This document shows positions 52,933 through 60,305 of a stretch of DNA of 64,000 bases, one piece after another; the stretch's first letter is position 1; each line of letters opens with the position of its first letter. The position numbers were made by a program, and so were the translations under genes. A model generated the notes under the pieces. The model was not told the origin of the DNA. It worked only from the letters and a program-made list of their open reading frames with translations, and made no database searches. Source of the DNA: Flagellimonas marinaquae (lineage in GTDB: Bacteria > Bacteroidota > Bacteroidia > Flavobacteriales > Flavobacteriaceae); the NCBI RefSeq assembly GCF_023716465.1, contig NZ_CP092415.1, positions 2,271,501-2,335,500 on the forward strand, given 5' to 3'.

Positions 52933-53198
52933 GAAATATCGTTTTTTTGATGAATTGACTCAAATGTACGATTTTACAAAGATTAATATTGTTTCTGCTT
53001 CCACTACATTTTTTTTGTCATCCCTAAACTCGATACATGTACTCATGAGTTCAATTGCCCATTTTGATGGGAGTGGGGCAGGTTAGCAAAAACCTGGATG
53101 GATTTAAGTCTTGGGAATACTTTGTGGATTAAACGAACCATATTTTGGCATTGGCCATTGTGTTGTGATACAGAAATATTGGGAAAAACAGATCTTGA
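52933..53198. other. non-coding gap, nothing recognised
   Basis: The 266 bases between the Dabb and acetyltransferase genes show no ORF with plausible composition, no RNA structure and no repeat I can support. Confidence 0.4.
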
Positions 53199-53834
53199 TT
53201 ACTCGTTCAAAAGCTCTTGGAATTTTTCTAGGAATTGGCCAATATGGTAGCCGTCCACCAAAGCATGGTGTACATGAATGGAAACAGGCATAGTTTTAAC
53301 GTCATTTACCTCTGTTACCTTTCCAAATGATATTTTGGGGCAACTATCCGGATGGGAATAACTCCGAGCGTGGGATAGGCTGGTAAAATCTACCCATGGA
53401 ATAGCTGAAAAGTGGATAACATTCTCATGCAGGGCGGGTATTAGAGTGGTGGAATTCTTTACTTTTTCTATTACCGCCAAAGCCTCTTTTTGGAACATAT
53501 GTTCATCTTCAAAATACTCCATATAGGAGAATCCAAAAGTGCCATTGGGGCGGTTAATGGTGGGGGAGGCAAATATCTTTTCGTACAAATAGACATTATG
53601 GTCTATGATCCTGTACCGCAAGTTTTCTATCTGGTTTGCTGCTTTTAGCGCACGATACAGATAGTAAAGAAAAAAAGAGGAATTTTTTGATTTGGCCGTT
53701 GTGTACGCATGGGTGCAATCTACTTTGGCCGTTATACCGTAAAAGGGCTCCTCAAATTTTGAAAAAAACCGAAAATGTTCCCTTCTGTCCCAATTTTCAA
53801 TATCAACCTGTATTTTGTCCTCATTTTGCCGCAT
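53199..53834 (-). CDS. chloramphenicol-acetyltransferase-like enzyme
   Basis: The 211-residue product has the CAT-family fold with FSAIPWVDFTSLSHA, KISFGKV and the catalytic HVHHALVDGYHIGQF (HHxxxDG) motif near the C-terminus. It lies 11 bases downstream of thyA in the same direction. Many chromosomal members of this family do not inactivate chloramphenicol, so resistance should not be assumed. The active-site His and Asp are intact. Confidence 0.9.
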   Translation of the reverse strand: MRQNEDKIQVDIENWDRREHFRFFSKFEEPFYGITAKVDCTHAYTTAKSKNSSFFLYYLYRALKAANQIENLRYRIIDHNVYLYEKIFASPTINRPNGTFGFSYMEYFEDEHMFQKEALAVIEKVKNSTTLIPALHENVIHFSAIPWVDFTSLSHARSYSHPDSCPKISFGKVTEVNDVKTMPVSIHVHHALVDGYHIGQFLEKFQELLNE

Positions 53835-53845
53835 TGCAACCTATT

Positions 53846-54670
53846 TTATACCGCGACCACTCCCTTAATATGTGGGTGTGGATCGTAATTGGATAACTCA
53901 AAATCCTCGAAACTAAAAGAGAAAATATCTTTTACTTCAGGGTTTAGCTTCATGGTCGGCAAGGGGCGTGGATCTCGTGTCAATTGCAATTCCACTTGCT
54001 CCATGTGGTTGTTATAAATATGGGCATCGCCAAAAGTGTGGATAAATTCACCCGGTTGGTAGCCACAAACTTGTGCCATCATTAAAGTGAAAAGGGCATA
54101 GGAAGCGATATTGAACGGTACTCCCAAAAATATATCCGCGCTTCTTTGGTACAATTGGCAAGATAGTTTGCCATCTGCCACATAAAATTGGAAGAAGGCA
54201 TGGCAGGGTGGAAGAGCTGCCTTTCCGTTGGCTACATTTTCCGAAAAAGAGACCGATGTGTCTGGTAAAACGCTGGGATTCCATGCGGAAACCAACATTC
54301 TACGGCTGTTGGGGTTATTTTTTAAGGATTCCACTACTTCTTTGATCTGATCGATTTCCTCGTTGTTCCAATTGCGCCATTGGTGTCCATAAACAGGGCC
54401 CAGATCTCCATTTTCGTCAGCCCACTCGTTCCATATACGCACACCGTTGTCTTGCAGATATTGGATATTGGTGTCGCCGTTTAAAAACCACAGTAATTCG
54501 TGGACTATGGATTTTAAGTGTAACTTTTTGGTCGTTACCATAGGGAATCCTTCAGCGAGGTCAAATCGCATTTGATATCCAAAAACGCTCAAGGTACCTG
54601 TTCCTGTCCGGTCTCCTTTTTGGTTTCCGTTTTCCAATACATGTTTAAGAAGGTCGTGGTATTGTTTCAT
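53846..54670 (-). CDS. thyA: thymidylate synthase
   Basis: The 274-residue product has [18 protein letters not shown], the [20 protein letters not shown] folate region (in parts), the catalytic Cys in [13 protein letters not shown], and [13 protein letters not shown]. It makes dTMP from dUMP and oxidises methylene-tetrahydrofolate, which folA then restores. The CAT-like gene follows at once. Upstream is a gap with a broken gene. Confidence 0.97.
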   Translation of the reverse strand: MKQYHDLLKHVLENGNQKGDRTGTGTLSVFGYQMRFDLAEGFPMVTTKKLHLKSIVHELLWFLNGDTNIQYLQDNGVRIWNEWADENGDLGPVYGHQWRNWNNEEIDQIKEVVESLKNNPNSRRMLVSAWNPSVLPDTSVSFSENVANGKAALPPCHAFFQFYVADGKLSCQLYQRSADIFLGVPFNIASYALFTLMMAQVCGYQPGEFIHTFGDAHIYNNHMEQVELQLTRDPRPLPTMKLNPEVKDIFSFSFEDFELSNYDPHPHIKGVVAV

Positions 54671-54729
54671 GCTGTTGTTTCGTTAACAAATGTCGCTTCG
54701 AGCAGGGGGAATGAGGGTAAATCCAAAAC

Positions 54730-54752
54730 ATTTCGACTACGCTCGATACGAC
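54730..54752. repeat. extragenic repeat fragment near thyA
   Basis: ATTTCGACTACGCTCGATAC, read on the minus strand as GTATCGAGCGTAGTCGAAAT, shares 14 of 15 bases with the repeat at 20767 between the tRNA genes. A dispersed short repeat family is likely. Confidence 0.4.
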
Positions 54753-54871
54753 AAAAAATCAATCTATCGAAATTAATTCAATAAGTGTGTTTTGGGAACT
54801 AAAATTAGCAAGACTTATGAAAACTTTATTAACTATAAGGGGTGTAAGATAAAGGATGTTTGGTTGAAGGG

Positions 54872-55084
54872 TTAATGGTTTGCCCGGTTGTATTTTATCA
54901 AGGATGCAATTCCCTGTTGTAGTTTTTGAATGTTTTTAATGATGAGCTTTGCTGAATTTGAAGAAATAAAATTTAAATCTTCGCATAGAATAATATGTGA
55001 TTCCAGTTCGTATACAGAGCCTAAACTGACTTGTAGAAAGCGAACAAAATCTTTCTGTGAATATTTTGCACATCCTTCAGCAAT
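54872..55084 (-). pseudogene. C-terminal remnant of a four-helix-bundle (S23/IVS-type) protein gene
   Basis: Translation of the minus strand right after the nupC-like stop (same frame) gives 70 residues: IAEGCAKYSQKDFVRFLQVS, then LGSVYELESHIILCEDLNFI and a final helical stretch, stopping at TAA 54874-54872. The AEG, DFxRFL and SLGSxYELE pattern is that of the four-helix-bundle family that includes 23S rRNA intervening-sequence and diversity-generating-retroelement accessory proteins. The N-terminal half and the start are missing, so this is a truncated relic within the nupC-thyA gap. Confidence 0.75.
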
Positions 55085-56545
55085 TTACCCTAAAATCATC
55101 CCAGCAATGGTGGCAGATAACAAGGAAGCTAGTGAACCTCCCAAAACAGCCTTCATGCCAAATGAGGAGAGTACCTTGCGTTGGCCCGGTGCCAAAGACC
55201 CGATACCTCCAATTTGAATACCGATGGAGGCAAAATTGGCGAAACCACAGAGCATGTAGGTAGCCATGATCACCGATTTGTTATAGGTAAAGTGAACGCC
55301 GCTGGCTACATTTTTAAGGTCTGCCAATTGAATATAGCCGACAAACTCGCTTGCGGCCAATTTTATCCCTAGCAATTGTCCCATGAGCATTATGTCCTCA
55401 TTGGCGACACCAATTAACCACATGAGCGGGGCAAAAATGGTTCCAAGGATAGCTTCGAGGGAGAAATTTTCGTAGGGAGAGTTCGTAGATATCCAATGGT
55501 TCAGGGTGGTCAAGTCACCGATCCATCCCAAAATACCATTGATCATGGCAATAAAGGCAACAAAAACCAATAACATGGCACCAACGTTCAAGGCCAATTT
55601 TAATCCTTCTGTGGTTCCGTTGGCAATGGCATCCAAAAAATTGGCCCCTATTTTTTTTGCCGATACCTTAACATCGGTGTTGACTTCCTCTGTTTGTGGG
55701 TACAATATTTTTGAAATAACAATTGCTCCCGGGGCGGCCATTACCGATGCCGCCAATAGGTGTTTTGCAAAAACCAAACGTAGTTCGGGATCATCGCCTC
55801 CCAAAAAGCCGATGTATGCCGCCAATACAGCACCAGCTACCGTCGCCATACCACCGATCATAACCAACAGGATTTCGGACTTGTTCATTTTTTCCAAATA
55901 GGCTTTGATCAACAAAGGAGCTTCTGTTTGGCCCAAAAAAATGTTGCCGGCCACAGAAAGGCTCTCCGCTCCGGATATGCCAAGAGATTTGGAAAGCAAC
56001 CATGCCATCCACTTAACAACAACCTGGATAACCCCTAAATAGTATAGCACCGATGTGAGTGCCGAAAAGAAAATAATGGTCGGCAATACTTGGAATGCAA
56101 AGATGTACCCGAAAGTATCCATATCCACAACAAGACCTTCAAATAAAAATTGGCTACCTGCCCTTGTAAATTCTAAAATGCTCACAAAAACACCGCCCAC
56201 TTTTTCAAAAATATATTGTACAAATGGTACTTTAAGCACACCGATGGCGATCAGTACTTGTAGTGAAAGTCCAATGCCCACGGTTTTCCAATTGATAGCT
56301 TTTCTGTTCGAACTGAACAAAAAAGATATTAAGATCAGTACTGCCATGCCCAAGGCTCCACGTAGTAGGGTGGAAAGTGAAAAACCCTGGTTAGGGATTA
56401 TATCAGAAGCTTGTTCTTGAGCGATATTTTCCGTAATGGTTGATCCAATCGCAATATTTAGTGAATCTGCGGGGATGGAACTTTGGCCGAAAGCGACCGA
56501 ACAAACGAGTAAAAGTATGAGTAAACTTTGGGTCCTTTTCGCCAT
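55085..56545 (-). CDS. NupC-type concentrative nucleoside transporter
   Basis: The start ATG 56545 gives 486 residues. A signal-like N-terminus (LLILLLVCSVAFGQ) and about 60 extracytoplasmic residues precede the transporter body. Visible family motifs include NIFLGQTEAPLLIKAYL, GGMATVAGAVLAAYIGFLG, GVANEDIMLMGQLLGIKL and GFANFASIGIQIGGIGSLAP. The family takes up nucleosides with Na+ or H+. It lies 7 bases after the bifunctional nuclease gene, and the remnant gene follows its stop directly. A nucleoside importer near thyA fits nucleotide supply. Confidence 0.93.
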   Translation of the reverse strand: MAKRTQSLLILLLVCSVAFGQSSIPADSLNIAIGSTITENIAQEQASDIIPNQGFSLSTLLRGALGMAVLILISFLFSSNRKAINWKTVGIGLSLQVLIAIGVLKVPFVQYIFEKVGGVFVSILEFTRAGSQFLFEGLVVDMDTFGYIFAFQVLPTIIFFSALTSVLYYLGVIQVVVKWMAWLLSKSLGISGAESLSVAGNIFLGQTEAPLLIKAYLEKMNKSEILLVMIGGMATVAGAVLAAYIGFLGGDDPELRLVFAKHLLAASVMAAPGAIVISKILYPQTEEVNTDVKVSAKKIGANFLDAIANGTTEGLKLALNVGAMLLVFVAFIAMINGILGWIGDLTTLNHWISTNSPYENFSLEAILGTIFAPLMWLIGVANEDIMLMGQLLGIKLAASEFVGYIQLADLKNVASGVHFTYNKSVIMATYMLCGFANFASIGIQIGGIGSLAPGQRKVLSSFGMKAVLGGSLASLLSATIAGMILG

Positions 56546-56552
56546 GTAAGTT

Positions 56553-57182
56553 TTATTTGCGCTTGGAAATTTCATCCCTTAATTTGGCCGCTTTCTCGTA
56601 GTCTTCACTGGCCACTGCTTTTTCCAATTCTTGATGAAGTTCCTGGAGGGACATTTCTCGGTATCCGTGGGTGTCGGAGCCTGATTCTATTTCGACAGCT
56701 TCACCTTCTTGGAGTATTTCATCTACCATAATACTATCATTCTCATCTTCGTCCTTTTCCTTGGATGAAAATTTTAGGAAAATGCCTGCCTTGTCCAATA
56801 TGGTTTTGTAGGTAAATATCGGAGCATTGAACCTAAGTGCCAATGCAATGGCATCACTGGTTCGAGCATCTATAATTTCCTCTTCTTCATCCCTTTCGCA
56901 AATTAGGCTGGAATAAAAAACACCATCTACCAATTTATGTATGATCACTTGTTTTACCACGATCTTAAATCTGTCGGCAAAATTCTTGAACAGATCGTGT
57001 GTCAAGGGGCGTGGTGGTTTTATTTCTTTTTCCAATGCAATGGCAATGGACTGCGCTTCAAAAGCACCTATAACGATGGGAAGTTTTCTGTCTCCATCCT
57101 CTTCATTCAAAATAAGGGCGTATGCGCCATTTTGTGTTTGGCTATAGGAAATCCCCTTTATTTTTAATCGTACTAAACTCAT
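56553..57182 (-). CDS. bifunctional nuclease (DUF151) with UVR motif
   Basis: The start ATG 57182 gives 209 residues. Residues 1-130 are the DUF151 domain (ALILNEEDGDRKLPIVIGAFEAQSIA and ARTSDAIALALRFNAPIF). An acidic linker and a C-terminal UVR motif (ELEKAVASEDYEKAAKLRDEI) follow. Plant and bacterial DUF151 proteins cut RNA and DNA; the UVR motif suggests binding to UvrB/C-like partners. It lies between etfA and the nucleoside transporter gene, with a hairpin before it. Confidence 0.92.
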   Translation of the reverse strand: MSLVRLKIKGISYSQTQNGAYALILNEEDGDRKLPIVIGAFEAQSIAIALEKEIKPPRPLTHDLFKNFADRFKIVVKQVIIHKLVDGVFYSSLICERDEEEEIIDARTSDAIALALRFNAPIFTYKTILDKAGIFLKFSSKEKDEDENDSIMVDEILQEGEAVEIESGSDTHGYREMSLQELHQELEKAVASEDYEKAAKLRDEISKRK

Positions 57183-57195
57183 ATATCTCCTCCTA

Positions 57196-57249
57196 AAGCA
57201 AAAGGGCCGTTCAAATAAGTGGCAATGCCAGTTATCTGAACAGCCCCTT
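57196..57249 (-). terminator. long imperfect hairpin between etfA and the nuclease gene
   Basis: On the minus strand AAGGGGCTGTTCAGATAA (start) pairs with TTATTTGAACGGCCCTT (end) with few mismatches, followed by TTGCTTT. It can end etfBA transcripts or attenuate the nuclease-nupC genes. Confidence 0.65.
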
Positions 57250-57271
57250 GCAATGGGCAAATTAACAAAAT

Positions 57272-58240
57272 TTAAGCGTTTTGGGCTTTAAATTCTTTTA
57301 ATTTTTCTATCAGCTGGGGCACTACCTCGAAGGCATCGCCCACGACTCCGTAATCCGCAGCCTTAAAGAAAGGCGCTTCAGGGTCATTATTGATTACCAC
57401 TTTTACTTTGGAAGCGTTGATTCCTGCCAAATGTTGTATGGCCCCGGAAATACCGATCGCGATGTAGAGGTTGCTTGCAACTGGCTTTCCTGTTTGGCCT
57501 ACGTGCTCACTGTGCGGGCGCCATCCCATATCCGAAACCGGCTTGGAGCATGCTGTTGCCGCGCCCAAAACATCCGCTAGTTCTTCTACCATGCCCCAGT
57601 TTTCTGGTCCTTTTAGGCCACGTCCACCGGAAACTACGATATCGGCATCGGCAATTGTTGCTTTGCCGACCACTCTGTCCACTTCCACAGATTTTACATT
57701 AAAGCTCCCATCTCCCAAATTGGCGGAGAATTCTTCCACCGAGACCGGAACGTTGTTTTCCACAATTCCGAAGGCATTGCTGGATACGCCAATAATCTTG
57801 GTTTCTGCCGAAATCTCGGTCATGGCAAATCCTTTATTACTGAATGCCGTTCGTTTTACTACAAAAGGTGATGTGCTCTCAGGAGCGGCTACGACATTGG
57901 GAACGTACCCTGCACTTAGTTTAGCGGTAAGGATCGGTGCTAAAAATTTAGTATCTGCACTGGAGCTCAATATAATTACCTTGGCATCTTCTGCTTTGGC
58001 CGCTTGTGCCAAAACTTCTGCGTATGCCTTGGCATTAAATGTGGACAGGCTTTCATCGGAAATTTTTAAAACTTTGGAAACTCCATAATTGCCCAAAGAT
58101 GCATCTTCTTCGGCATTAAAGGATACAGCAGTAACTGTTGTGCCTAGATCTTGGGCCACTTTATGTGCGTAAGAGGCCACTTCAAAGGCATTTTTTTTGA
58201 ATTTTCCCTTTAGGGATTCTGTATATACTAGTACTGACAT
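57272..58240 (-). CDS. etfA: electron transfer flavoprotein subunit alpha
   Basis: The start ATG 58240 gives 322 residues. The N-terminal domain starts MSVLVYTESLKGKFKKNAFE. The C-terminal FAD domain has VSGGRGLKGPENW, SKPVSDMGWRPHSEHVGQTG and LYIAIGISGAIQHLAGI. With EtfB it carries electrons from acyl-CoA dehydrogenases to the quinone pool. It lies 13 bases downstream of etfB. Confidence 0.97.
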   Translation of the reverse strand: MSVLVYTESLKGKFKKNAFEVASYAHKVAQDLGTTVTAVSFNAEEDASLGNYGVSKVLKISDESLSTFNAKAYAEVLAQAAKAEDAKVIILSSSADTKFLAPILTAKLSAGYVPNVVAAPESTSPFVVKRTAFSNKGFAMTEISAETKIIGVSSNAFGIVENNVPVSVEEFSANLGDGSFNVKSVEVDRVVGKATIADADIVVSGGRGLKGPENWGMVEELADVLGAATACSKPVSDMGWRPHSEHVGQTGKPVASNLYIAIGISGAIQHLAGINASKVKVVINNDPEAPFFKAADYGVVGDAFEVVPQLIEKLKEFKAQNA

Positions 58241-58253
58241 AATTTTTTCTTGT

Positions 58254-59000
58254 TTAGATAACTTTTGCTTCGTTGTGCAGTAGCTCGACCAATTCGCCGA
58301 TATTTTCGGCATCTACCAATTTTACAGGTCCCTTGGCTGCTGGTTTTTCAAACTTTTGATCTTGTGTGTGCTGTGCGGCATCAATAGGTTCTACTACGTT
58401 CAAAGTTTTTTTACGGGCCATCATAATACCTCTCATATTGGGAATGCGAAGGTCACTTTCCTCTACCAAACCTTTTTGCCCTGCGATGACCAACGGAAGA
58501 CTGGTGCTTATTTTTTCTTTACCACCATCGATTTCGCGAACTGCTGTGGCATTGTTTCCGTCAATTTCTAGGCCTATACACGTGTTAACGAAGTTCATGT
58601 CCAATAGTGTGGCGAGGATACCAGGTACCATACCACCGTTGTAGTCGATAGATTCTCTACCGGCAATAACAAGGTCGTACGAACCATTTTTAACCACTTC
58701 GGCCAACTGTTGGGCCACAAAAAAGCCGTCTGTTGGTTCTGCATTTATTCTAATCGCCTCATCGGCGCCAATGGCCAAGGCCTTACGAATGGTAGGCTCG
58801 GTTTGAGCTTCACCTACATTCACCACATGTACGGTGGCACCTTGTTTTTCCTTGAACCACATGGCTCGGGTCAATCCAAACTCATCATTAGGATTAATAA
58901 CAAATTGAACCCCGTTTGTATCAAACTTGGTATCGCCTTCCGTAAAATTGATTTTGGAAGTGGTATCCGGCACGTTGCTTATGCAAACTAAAATCTTCAT
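58254..59000 (-). CDS. etfB: electron transfer flavoprotein subunit beta
   Basis: The 248-residue product has the EtfB start KILVCISNVPDTTSKINF, VINPNDEFGLTRA, LVIAGRESIDYNGGMVPGILA and LPLVIAGQKGLVEESDLRIPN (in parts), the AMP-binding pattern. It pairs with EtfA. Its promoter -7 box TATATTTG lies 23 bases upstream, and a 22-bp palindrome covers the place of the -33 box, so control by a dedicated regulator is likely. Confidence 0.97.
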   Translation of the reverse strand: MKILVCISNVPDTTSKINFTEGDTKFDTNGVQFVINPNDEFGLTRAMWFKEKQGATVHVVNVGEAQTEPTIRKALAIGADEAIRINAEPTDGFFVAQQLAEVVKNGSYDLVIAGRESIDYNGGMVPGILATLLDMNFVNTCIGLEIDGNNATAVREIDGGKEKISTSLPLVIAGQKGLVEESDLRIPNMRGIMMARKKTLNVVEPIDAAQHTQDQKFEKPAAKGPVKLVDAENIGELVELLHNEAKVI

Positions 59001-59022
59001 ATATACTTTAGGTTTATGTGTT

Positions 59023-59030
59023 CAAATATA
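59023..59030 (-). promoter_or_regulatory. -7 box of etfB
   Basis: TATATTTG on the minus strand matches TAnnTTTG exactly. The -33 position (about 20 bases further) falls in the palindrome and has no TTG, which fits an activator-dependent or repressed promoter. Confidence 0.5.
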
Positions 59031-59046
59031 ATTATAAAATTGGAAG

Positions 59047-59068
59047 TTTATTATGCATGCATAATAAA
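59047..59068. promoter_or_regulatory. 22-bp perfect palindrome upstream of etfB, operator copy 2
   Basis: TTTATTATGCATGCATAATAAA (two perfect 11-base halves around TGCA) includes a 20-base block identical to the site at 40224-40243. It overlaps the expected -33 region of etfB. It is also about 100 bases before pdhB. Confidence 0.8.
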
Positions 59069-59118
59069 TTTTGTTCTTTTTTTGGATTTTGGTCAAGCAA
59101 ATTTCGGGTAGTTTTTCC

Positions 59119-59126
59119 TATTTTTG
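59119..59126 (+). promoter_or_regulatory. -7 box of pdhB
   Basis: TATTTTTG is an exact TAnnTTTG match 41 bases before pdhB; the -33 region has no TTG at 19-21 bases, the closest TTTTGG being too far. Confidence 0.35.
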
Positions 59127-59167
59127 CTTGCGTTTTTAAGCAGACTATAAATATTTAGTACGATTTA

Positions 59168-60148
59168 ATGAAAACATTACAGTTTAGGGAGGCAGTAGCC
59201 GAGGCTATGTCCGAAGAAATGCGAAGAGATGATACCATTTACCTAATGGGCGAGGAGGTAGCCGAATATAATGGGGCTTACAAGGCTTCCAAGGGCATGT
59301 TGGACGAGTTTGGGCCGGAGCGTGTGATCGATACACCGATTTCCGAGTTGGGATTTGCCGGTATCGGCGTGGGTTCTGCTATGAACGGAAACAGACCTAT
59401 CATTGAATTTATGACGTTCAATTTCTCATTGGTAGGAATTGATCAAATTATAAACAACGCTGCCAAGATTCGTCAGATGTCAGGTGGTCAGTTTAATTGC
59501 CCTATCGTATTTAGAGGGCCTACCGCCTCTGCAGGACAGTTGGCCGCGACACACTCCCAGGCTTTCGAAAGCTGGTACGCCAACACTCCTGGGCTAAAAG
59601 TTGTTGTTCCTTCGAATCCGGCGGACGCCAAGGGACTGTTGAAATCTGCCATTCGAGATGACGACCCTGTGATTTTTATGGAATCGGAACAAATGTATGG
59701 GGATAAAGGCGAAGTCCCAGAAGGTGAGTATACCATACCTTTGGGGGTTGCCGACATTAAAAGGGAAGGTACCGATGTAACCATTGTTTCCTTTGGAAAA
59801 ATCATTAAAGAAGCATACAAGGCTGCCGATGAGTTGGAAAAAGAAGGTATTTCTTGTGAGATAATCGATTTGAGAACCGTGCGTCCCATGGACCACGAGA
59901 CCATCTTGACCTCTGTTAAGAAAACCAATAGAATGGTAATTTTGGAAGAGGCATGGCCATTCGGGAACGTAGCAACCGAGATTATCTATCACGTTCAGGA
60001 CAAGGCATTCGATTATTTAGATGCCCCGATCGTAAAATTGAACACAGCTGACACCCCTGCGCCATACTCACCAGTGCTTTTGGCAGAATGGTTGCCAAAT
60101 CACGAAGATGTGATAAAGGCTGTTAAGAAAGTGTTATACAAGCTTTAG
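59168..60148 (+). CDS. pdhB: pyruvate dehydrogenase E1 component, beta subunit
   Basis: The 326-residue product has the E1-beta pattern: EAMSEEMRRDDTIYLMGEEVAEYNGAYK (in parts), ERVIDTPISELGFAGIGVGSAM, PTASAGQLAATHSQAFESWY and the C-terminal VILEEAWPFGNVATEI. With an alpha subunit encoded elsewhere it decarboxylates pyruvate with thiamine diphosphate and passes the acetyl group to E2. No alpha subunit gene is adjacent. It diverges from etfB and is closed by a hairpin. Confidence 0.95.
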   Translation: MKTLQFREAVAEAMSEEMRRDDTIYLMGEEVAEYNGAYKASKGMLDEFGPERVIDTPISELGFAGIGVGSAMNGNRPIIEFMTFNFSLVGIDQIINNAAKIRQMSGGQFNCPIVFRGPTASAGQLAATHSQAFESWYANTPGLKVVVPSNPADAKGLLKSAIRDDDPVIFMESEQMYGDKGEVPEGEYTIPLGVADIKREGTDVTIVSFGKIIKEAYKAADELEKEGISCEIIDLRTVRPMDHETILTSVKKTNRMVILEEAWPFGNVATEIIYHVQDKAFDYLDAPIVKLNTADTPAPYSPVLLAEWLPNHEDVIKAVKKVLYKL

Positions 60149-60170
60149 AGTTAAAATTGTAAAGTATATT

Positions 60171-60202
60171 AGCCCCGTCAACATTGTTGATGGGGTTATT
60201 TT
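60171..60202 (+). terminator. terminator of pdhB
   Basis: CCCCGTCAAC pairs with GTTGATGGGG (one G-U pair) and is followed by TTATTTTTT. Confidence 0.88.
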
Positions 60203-60305
60203 TTAGGGAACATTTTTTGATTAGAAATTACTTTAAACCAAATTTGACCTTATTAATTATGGGAATCGCTCGTAATTGGTTTCCATATGGCCCTTATATC
60301 TACCT

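Noticed and set aside
54930..55217. Rightward 95-codon frame in the nupC-thyA gap
   Set aside because: It runs antisense over the end of the transporter gene and the four-helix-bundle remnant; composition and overlap mark it as a shadow.
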